From DASXHY01 sp036272195 (GTDB taxonomy: Bacteria > Verrucomicrobiota > Verrucomicrobiia > Limisphaerales > DASXHY01), in contig DATAZE010000044.1 of the NCBI GenBank assembly GCA_036272195.1, positions 30,878 to 94,877 on the forward strand: a stretch of 64,000 nucleotides of DNA, in the 5' to 3' direction. A model generated the notes under the pieces. It ran no database searches and had not been told where the DNA came from. It was given only the letters and a program-made list of their open reading frames with translations. Below, one piece after another: positions 58,795 to 64,000 of the stretch. The position numbers and the translations under genes are program-made. The first letter of the stretch is position 1. Each line of letters begins with the position of its first letter.

Positions 58795-59449
58795 TTTTAG
58801 CACGAACCGGCTGCAATTTCAGCCGGGGCAAGGTGAGCCGACGGACTGGCTCGGTGACTGGCACCCGCTCGCCGAACAACTCGGCTCGGCCAACGGACTC
58901 GTCGCGCTCAGCGATATTTCCGCTTCGATGCAGGTGCCGCTCGTGCACGATCTGCCTTCACTGCGGCAATTTCTCACCAGCTATCAGAAACAATTGCTGC
59001 TGCCGATCGAACTGCCGGCGATCCAGCGCGCGTTTGATCACGCCTGCCGGCATGAGATGCGCGAACTGGCTGAGTTCGATCGCCAATTGGCGAATGAGCC
59101 TTCGCTCAAACCCTTTGCCGAAGCGAGCAAACGCATTGGGCAAACCGAGTTGGTGAAGTTGCGTCCACTGCGCGATGAACGCATCGTGCGGCGTTATCTG
59201 GAAGCCGTGGAACGCAATGAAGCGAACGCGTGGCACACGTTGGTTTACGGGCTGACGCTGGCGCTTTACTCGATACCGTTGCGACAGGGGTTACTCGGCT
59301 ACGGATACCAGACGACGCGGGGATTTATTTATTCGGCGGCGAAGGGTTTGCAACTTTCGGAAATGGATTGCCGCGCGTTGCTGGATGAATTGTGCGGCAA
59401 TTTGCCGGCGGCGGTAGAGGGGTTGATTGCACAGCGGGTGGCGGCTTGA
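58784..59449 (+). CDS. UreF-like protein (urease accessory family, uncertain)
   Basis: A protein of 221 residues starting at a GTG. Mostly helical. The middle (HEMRELAEFDRQLANEPSLK, then PFAEASKRIGQTELVKL) and the C-terminal HTLVYGLTLALYSIPLRQGL followed by LGYGYQTTRGFIYSAAKGLQ resemble UreF, the urease accessory scaffold. No ureABC, ureG or ureD is in the window, so a role outside urease maturation is possible; isolated UreF-like genes are known in related phyla. The overlap of 11 bases with the preceding small frame suggests coupling if that frame is real. Confidence 0.5.
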   Translation: MKDNFSTNRLQFQPGQGEPTDWLGDWHPLAEQLGSANGLVALSDISASMQVPLVHDLPSLRQFLTSYQKQLLLPIELPAIQRAFDHACRHEMRELAEFDRQLANEPSLKPFAEASKRIGQTELVKLRPLRDERIVRRYLEAVERNEANAWHTLVYGLTLALYSIPLRQGLLGYGYQTTRGFIYSAAKGLQLSEMDCRALLDELCGNLPAAVEGLIAQRVAA

Positions 59450-59583
59450 TTCGTTTCGAGTTTTGAGTTTCAGCTCCGTTTTCTGCTTCGGGAATCTTTC
59501 CAAATAGGCACAGAGGTCCGTGTGAATATCTTTTCCTGGCAATCCGCTGTTGATGTTTTACTCGACCAAAGCGCCGCAAAAGA

Positions 59584-59601
59584 GCGCCGACTAATGTCGG
59601 C
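59584..59601. terminator. Hairpin between convergent genes
   Basis: Perfect 7-bp stem CGCCGAC/GTCGGCG with loop TAAT, 134 bases past the UreF-like stop and 10 bases from the kinase stop. No U-tract on either strand, so it is a weak candidate terminator or another dispersed palindrome. Confidence 0.4.
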
Positions 59602-59611
59602 GGCTACGAAA

Positions 59612-61198
59612 TTAGGATTCTCCTGACGGCAAGCGCACCGTAAAAACCGTTTCGACATTGGGCTGGCTGGAGACTTCGATTTCGCCACCGTGGGCCTGGA
59701 CAATCGCTTTGGAAATGGCGAGGCCGAGGCCGGTGTTGCCAGAGGTGCGAGAAGTGTCCGCGCGATAAAAACGATCGAAGACACGTGGCAAATCCACCGC
59801 CGAAATTCCCAGGCCGGTATCCTGCACAGTCAAAATCACCGAACCGTTCCTCGACTCACCGCTGATTCGGACTTCGCCGTTCTCTTTATTATAGGTGATC
59901 GCGTTTGTTAGCAGGTTGGTGATGACTTGCGCCAGGCGCTCGGAATCGCCCACGCAAACGAGCGGGGGGAGGTCGCACAGAATTTTCACGTGACGTCCAT
60001 CAGCGAGCGGGCTGATGAGCGTGATGCAATCGCGCGCGGTTTGGGCGAGGTCGAAACGCGAGCGCTTCATCGTCTGCTGGCCGGCATCCAGGCGCGCGAG
60101 CTCAAGGAGGGATTCAATGAGTCGCCGCATCCGCTGCGCGGCGCGCTGGCAGGATTCGAGCGTTTCGCGGTATTCGGCGGCGCTGCGCTCGCGATTTAAC
60201 GCGGTTTGAGTCTGCGTGAGCATCACGGTGACGGGCGTGCGAAGTTCGTGTGCCGCGTCGGAGGTGAATTGTTGTTGCTGCGCGAAGGCGGCATCGAGCC
60301 GGGCAAAGGTCGAGTTCAACACGCCCGCCAACCGTCCGAGTTCGCTTTCCGTTTCATTGACGTTGATGCGTTGGGATAAATCGCCGGCGGAAATTTTCGC
60401 GGCGGTGGCGCTGATGTCATCGATGGGGCGAATGGCGCGCGACGCAAGCCACCAGCCACCGACGATGCCCAGCAATAAAATTCCTGCGCCGACGCTGCTC
60501 AACATCAGAGCGGTGCGCCGCAGGTCGGCCAGTTCGGGAGCAATCGAGCGCCCGGCGAGAACAATATCGCCCGGTGGAGTGAACAAGGCGGATTCGCGGA
60601 ACAGGCCGCGCATTTGCGGAGGCTGCGGATGCGGACCTTCGCCCCCAGCAACGGGCCGGGGCGGTCGGGCGGGGATTGAAATTTGAGCCGGGGCATTGCT
60701 GGAACGCGCGAGTTCCTGGCCGTCGCGCCGCCAGACGACGTAATAAAATCCGTTGGTGTCGCTGTCATCAAACAGCACGGCTTGTTGCGGCTGAAGATGA
60801 AATTCTCTTGGGCCGCGATCCTGCCGGTCCGGTGGACCTTCATTGCGATTGCGCTCGGGAGGAGGATTGTCTGGTGACCGCTGCTCCTCGGGCGGCCCAT
60901 CAAAAGGCCGTTGATCCGGCGGACCTTCAGGCCGGCGATTACGCGGCGGCTGGTGGAGCACCGAACCCAGAGCGCCCACGCGGCGTTGTAACTCATCATC
61001 CACGCGACGAAACACGCGACCGCGTTCGAGTTGAAAGGCGGTGATGCCGAAGCCGGCGAGAACGGCGACAAGGATCAGGCCGTACCAGATTTGCAAACGC
61101 CAGCGAATCGAATTGAAAAAACTGAATGACGAATGACGAATGACGAATGGACCGGTCGAGTCCTTTCCTCCATTCGTCATTTGGAATTCGTCATTCAT
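59612..61198 (-). CDS. Sensor histidine kinase with Pro-rich periplasmic domain
   Basis: A protein of up to 528 residues. First transmembrane helix WYGLILVAVLAGFGITAFQL, then a periplasmic domain containing an unusual Pro/Arg/Asp/Glu-rich stretch (RRPEGPPDQRPFDGPPEEQR, 30% Pro), second helix ALMLSSVGAGILLLGIVGGW, HAMP (RAIRPIDDISATAAKISAGD), HisKA with His in DAAHELRTPV, HATPase with N box LLTNAITYNK and GNTGLGLAISKAI. Its partner is the OmpR-type gene seven bases upstream. The first ~25 residues (MNDEFQMTNGGKDSTGPFVI, then RHSS) are encoded by a tandem repeat, so the real start is uncertain. Confidence 0.9.
   Translation of the reverse strand: MNDEFQMTNGGKDSTGPFVIRHSSFSFFNSIRWRLQIWYGLILVAVLAGFGITAFQLERGRVFRRVDDELQRRVGALGSVLHQPPRNRRPEGPPDQRPFDGPPEEQRSPDNPPPERNRNEGPPDRQDRGPREFHLQPQQAVLFDDSDTNGFYYVVWRRDGQELARSSNAPAQISIPARPPRPVAGGEGPHPQPPQMRGLFRESALFTPPGDIVLAGRSIAPELADLRRTALMLSSVGAGILLLGIVGGWWLASRAIRPIDDISATAAKISAGDLSQRINVNETESELGRLAGVLNSTFARLDAAFAQQQQFTSDAAHELRTPVTVMLTQTQTALNRERSAAEYRETLESCQRAAQRMRRLIESLLELARLDAGQQTMKRSRFDLAQTARDCITLISPLADGRHVKILCDLPPLVCVGDSERLAQVITNLLTNAITYNKENGEVRISGESRNGSVILTVQDTGLGISAVDLPRVFDRFYRADTSRTSGNTGLGLAISKAIVQAHGGEIEVSSQPNVETVFTVRLPSGES
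61124..61196. repeat. Facing arms of 7-bp units (GAATGAC) overlapping the kinase start
   Basis: Left arm 61124-61150 is GAATGAC three times then GAATGG. Right arm 61170-61196 read on the minus strand is GAATGAC, GAATTCC, AAATGAC, GAATGG, so the two 27-base arms align unit for unit. The whole element lies within the first 25 codons of the kinase, and TCATT units continue over the end of the regulator gene to about 61210. Confidence 0.85.
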
Positions 61199-61205
61199 CG
61201 GTCAT

Positions 61206-61856
61206 TCATTCAATGCAATAGCCGTGGCCGCGGCGGGTGGAAATAAATTCAGCGCCGAGTTTTTTGCGCAGATTCGAAACGTGCACATCCAAAAGATTCG
61301 ACATGGTGCTGTCGTTCTCATCGAAAAGATGCTCGTAAAGGGCCGTGCGGGTGACGAGCTCGCCGCGATGCAACGCGAGATATTCCAGCAGGGCGTATTC
61401 GCGGGCGGTGAGCGGCACGGCTTCACCGGCGCGCGCGACGTGGCGGGAAGCAACATCGATGGCGACATCGCCAATCTCAATCACATTGCGCGTCTGCCCG
61501 GCGCTGCGGCGAATGAGGGCGCGCAAGCGCGCGAATAACTCCGGCAAATCAAACGGTTTTACAACGTAATCATCCGCGCCGGTGTCGAGACCGCGGACGC
61601 GATCGCGAGATTGGTCGCGAGCGGTGAGCATGAGGACGGGAGTTTTTTTCGTTTTGCGCAGGCGCGCGAGCATTTCCCAGCCGTCCATTTTCGGCATCAT
61701 CACATCCAGCACCACGGCGTCGTAATCGGTGTTTTCGGCATTGAAGAGGCCGTCCTGACCGTTGACGGCGGTGTCCACGGCGTAGCCTTCCTCGCGCAAG
61801 GCCTGCGCGATGCTGCGTAACAAATCAGGTTCGTCTTCGACCACCAGGATTCTCAT
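61206..61856 (-). CDS. OmpR/PmrA-type response regulator
   Basis: A protein of 216 residues. Receiver with ILVVEDEPDLLRSIAQALRE, Asp51 in VVLDVMMPK and YVVKPFDLPE; winged-helix output with LTAREYALLEYLALHRGELV and VSNLRKKLGAEFISTRRGHG. Residues and spacing are those of the PmrA/QseB/CopR group. It is the first gene of a two-gene operon with the kinase. Upstream, CTTAAG-type half-sites are seen at 61933-61953, and a perfect CTTAAG-N5-CTTAAG box lies before the YHYH gene, suggesting autoregulation and control of that gene. Confidence 0.94.
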   Translation of the reverse strand: MRILVVEDEPDLLRSIAQALREEGYAVDTAVNGQDGLFNAENTDYDAVVLDVMMPKMDGWEMLARLRKTKKTPVLMLTARDQSRDRVRGLDTGADDYVVKPFDLPELFARLRALIRRSAGQTRNVIEIGDVAIDVASRHVARAGEAVPLTAREYALLEYLALHRGELVTRTALYEHLFDENDSTMSNLLDVHVSNLRKKLGAEFISTRRGHGYCIE

Positions 61857-61932
61857 GCTCGCATCGTATCCAGCGGCAGCATAGCGAACCGGCGCGAAGG
61901 CGCGAGTTCGTTTTGCCGAAGCATCCCGTCAG

Positions 61933-61953
61933 GTTAAGGAGCCGAACCTTAAG
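61933..61953 (-). promoter_or_regulatory. Candidate half-sites upstream of the response regulator
   Basis: On the minus strand CTTAAG and CTTAAC, separated by nine bases, about 77-97 bases before the regulator ATG. The spacing differs from the box at 62278 (five bases), so this is only a weak match. GTTAAG on the plus strand is the mirror of the second half-site. Confidence 0.4.
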
Positions 61954-62065
61954 TTGAGATGAAGGAAGTTTTCAGTATTCAGTTTCCGGTGAAATAAATA
62001 GACGGGGATGAAAATGAAATTTGCTCCGACTGAGCAATGGAAGGTCATCAATCCATCAGATTCCC

Positions 62066-62166
62066 GCGACCCTTCAGGGCGCTGCGATGATTGGGGGTTT
62101 TCCCGGGGGGTGGCGTCCGCTGGCGCGACTTACCCCCGACTAATTTCCGTCATCCCTCTGGGATGC
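62066..62166. repeat. Diverged solo REP-type element
   Basis: Shows the same order of palindromes as the right end of the RAYT element at 4093-4176: a GCG...CAGGGCGC hairpin, a G-run/C-run pair (GGGGGTTTTCCCGGGG and ACCCCCGACTAATTTCC) and GCATCCCAGAGGGATG. TAATTTCCGTCATCCC at 62141-62156 matches TAATTTCCGGCAGCCC at 4151-4166 with two differences. No transposase is nearby. Confidence 0.65.
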
Positions 62167-62277
62167 ATGTCAATTTTTCGCACTCGGGCATGTTGCCAGT
62201 GCTGGGGTCCGACTTGCCATTCACAAACGGAAAAAGAAGTTCTATTGAGAACAACGAACTCGAAACTAAAATGTCAG

Positions 62278-62317
62278 CTTAAGGTTCTCTTAAGGTGACT
62301 GCGCATAAAATGCGCGC
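62278..62317 (+). promoter_or_regulatory. PmrA-like box and promoter of the YHYH gene
   Basis: CTTAAG at 62278-62283 and 62289-62294 with a five-base spacer, exactly the PmrA-box layout (YTTAAK-N5-YTTAAK). A -10-like TAAAAT at 62306-62311 places the transcription start near 62318, so the box would span about -40 to -24 and overlap the -35. The mRNA would be leaderless. A GCGCAT/ATGCGC hairpin (62301-62315) covers the -10. Confidence 0.65.
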
Positions 62318-64000
62318 ATGAAAACAACCCTTGGCCGTTCTTGCTTGAAACTTTTTTGCCGGCTCGCGGTGCTGATTGGCTTGCACGCCTCCATCAATAA
62401 TTCCGCGGCGACCGTGGACCCGCGCACGAACTCGTGGTTCACCACTTATTCCGGACAATACGCGCGCATTTACACCAACAATACCATGAAAGCCGCGGGC
62501 GCACCGCTCACGACGTGGAGCAACGGCTCGCAATCGCAATCGGCGCCGGCATATTGCGGGGTGCAGGAGGTCGATTCATCTTCGAACTGGGTGTACGTAT
62601 TCAGCACGGGCCTGGCGGGATATAATATGGGACCGTGGCAGAACGGCGCGTTTCCCAATCTGCCGGTAAATCAAAAATTGCTTTACCGTTTCCCGCGCAC
62701 CAACAGCGTGCCGGCGACAAAGACGCTTACGGGCGGCGGGCAAATCGGAATTTTTGTGGATGGTGTGGAAATGTTCAACAGTTGGGATGCATTCTATTGG
62801 GACGGCACCGCCGATACTCCGAGCATGGGTGGAAATACGGGCTACTGGAACCGTGACGCTTATGTAAATGAAGGCGCCACGTTCGATGCCGGCAATGCGC
62901 ATCAACAAAACTCGGGTACGTATCATTATCACGCGAATCCGATTGGGCTGCGCTATCAACTCGGAGATCACGTGGATTATGATTCTTCGACGAAAACATA
63001 TAGCGAATCCACGAATGGCGTCGGCAAGCATTCGCCGATTCTCGGATGGGTGGGCGATGGTTTCCCGATTTACGGACCTTACGGCTATTCCAATGCCACG
63101 AATCCTGCCACCGGCATGCGGCGGATGATTTCCGGTTATGTGATTCGCAACGGTCAATACGGCACGAGCAATCTCACCGCGAACGGGCGCGCAACAATTC
63201 CGCAATGGGCGGTCCGGGCATTTGGCGTGACGTCGAATCAATCTGGCCCCGCGGTCAGCTCGACTTACCCGCTCGGCCGCTACATGGAGGACAACGATTA
63301 TCTCGGAGACCACGGTTACGCCCAGGGTGTGGACTTTGATCTCGATGAATACAATGGCCGCTGGTGCGTGACGCCGGAGTTCCCCAGTGGCACCTATGCG
63401 TACTTCGTGAGCATTTCGCCGAATGGCACGCCGACGTTTCCATATAATATTGGGCGCGCTTACTACGGCAGCGCCACGGGTGGGAGTGCGGCGAGCATTG
63501 CGGAAACAGTGGTGACAAATTTTGTCGGCGGGCCGAACGGAGCGTTTTCGCTCGGCGCACCGGCGGTGGATGCGCCGACGGTCACACTCACCTGGAGTTC
63601 GGTTGACGGCGGAACCTATCAGATCGAGTCCTCGACCAACCTGGCCAATTGGAACACGAATATGGCGGGAGTCGCGTCGCAAGGGATCAGCACGCGAACC
63701 AATCTTAGCAGCGGCGCGGCGGCAGGGTATTATCGCGTGGCACGCACAGCCCTCGCAAATTTTGATCCAGTGACGGGCACTGTTTCCGGAGGCGGCGGCG
63801 GGCAGACCATCACCTTGACGCCGAACGCAGGCAGCCGGGGTCAGAATAATATCGGCATCACAGCGGTCATCAGCGCCAGCGCCACGCCCGCCGTGCCGCC
63901 GCACACCGGCGCGCCGGTGCAGACATTCACCATCGGCACAATGACGGTTAGCGGTGCGAGTTACACCTACAACGGAAGCACAGGCACCGTCACGGGTACG
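62318..64000 (+). CDS. YHYH-domain secreted protein (3' end outside window)
   Basis: 561 codons are visible and the frame runs off the window. Signal peptide MKTTLGRSCLKLFCRLAVLI, cleavage near NNSAA. The YHYH domain spans about residues 60-370 and contains the name motif in QQNSGTYHYHANPIGLRYQL and further patterns SPILGWVGDGFPIYGPYG and DLDEYNGRWCVTPEFPSG. A second, Verrucomicrobiota-type beta domain follows (~415-480; GGTYQIESSTNLANWNTN). The function of YHYH proteins is not settled; the His/Tyr/Asp pattern suggests metal binding. A PmrA-like box lies directly upstream, so the adjacent OmpR-type regulator probably controls it. Confidence 0.85.
   Translation, partial: MKTTLGRSCLKLFCRLAVLIGLHASINNSAATVDPRTNSWFTTYSGQYARIYTNNTMKAAGAPLTTWSNGSQSQSAPAYCGVQEVDSSSNWVYVFSTGLAGYNMGPWQNGAFPNLPVNQKLLYRFPRTNSVPATKTLTGGGQIGIFVDGVEMFNSWDAFYWDGTADTPSMGGNTGYWNRDAYVNEGATFDAGNAHQQNSGTYHYHANPIGLRYQLGDHVDYDSSTKTYSESTNGVGKHSPILGWVGDGFPIYGPYGYSNATNPATGMRRMISGYVIRNGQYGTSNLTANGRATIPQWAVRAFGVTSNQSGPAVSSTYPLGRYMEDNDYLGDHGYAQGVDFDLDEYNGRWCVTPEFPSGTYAYFVSISPNGTPTFPYNIGRAYYGSATGGSAASIAETVVTNFVGGPNGAFSLGAPAVDAPTVTLTWSSVDGGTYQIESSTNLANWNTNMAGVASQGISTRTNLSSGAAAGYYRVARTALANFDPVTGTVSGGGGGQTITLTPNAGSRGQNNIGITAVISASATPAVPPHTGAPVQTFTIGTMTVSGASYTYNGSTGTVTGT

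Overview
The window looks like a chromosomal segment of a free-living Verrucomicrobiota bacterium, probably of the Pedosphaera/Limisphaerales type. This is inferred from content, not from a marker gene. The supporting families are a DUF1080 hydrolase, a YHYH-domain secreted protein, PIG-L and HpnK deacetylases, a GH57 enzyme beside a DUF4912 protein, futalosine-route menaquinone synthesis (mqnA), hopanoid-type squalene genes, and many short palindromic intergenic repeats. No rRNA, phage, CRISPR array or complete insertion sequence was seen. One tRNA-Leu(CAG) lies at 31511-31595.

Layout. 1-6.6 kb, minus strand: argH (cut by the window start), a TPR lipoprotein, two small coiled-coil membrane proteins, a broken REP-associated transposase with its inverted repeats, a SIS-domain sugar-phosphate isomerase, a thioredoxin-fold protein and a DUF4197 protein. 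6.6-11.4 kb, plus: ligA and a secreted subtilase. 11.5-15.3 kb, minus: GH57, a small membrane protein and DUF4912. 15.6-21.4 kb: a receiver, an AsmA-like protein, a Na+/solute symporter with a ROK-like kinase, and a PIG-L deacetylase. 21.5-28.4 kb: a signalling island with two near-duplicate receivers, a sigma-54-type promoter, a MASE1 hybrid kinase, a DivK-like receiver, a receiver-adenylate cyclase and another receiver. 28.4-35.6 kb: a zinc-ribbon SDR protein, secreted proteins, DUF2959, DUF2721, DciA-like and GH42 genes. 35.9-39.8 kb: mlaE-mlaF-mlaD-type lipid transport and mqnA. 40-42.7 kb: PepSY, a Ni/Co-type transporter, an exonuclease and a nucleoside phosphorylase-like gene.

51.1-42.7 kb on the minus strand is a compact run of eleven genes: yicC, gmk, a VapBC-type toxin-antitoxin pair with its own apparently leaderless promoter, coaC, an NtrB/NtrC-like pair, a small basic membrane protein, hpnD, hpnK and an EamA-type protein. 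51.2-59.5 kb holds a Tat-exported aldo/keto reductase, metF behind a perfect inverted-repeat operator, a 1581-residue pyruvate:ferredoxin oxidoreductase and a UreF-like gene. 59.6-64 kb holds an OmpR-type two-component system and the start of a YHYH protein whose promoter carries a PmrA-like CTTAAG-N5-CTTAAG box.

Points most worth following up: (i) intergenic repeats built of exact 7-bp units, with a different unit at each locus, often in facing arms and in places running into genes; (ii) the sigma-54/hybrid kinase/cyclase operon with a pseudo-receiver; (iii) the toxin-antitoxin promoter inside the gmk-coaC run; (iv) the CTTAAG boxes linking the 61.2-kb regulator to the YHYH gene; (v) enzymes lacking expected catalytic residues (GH42, MlaF-like ATPase, SDR). 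All calls come from reading sequence; no database search was run.
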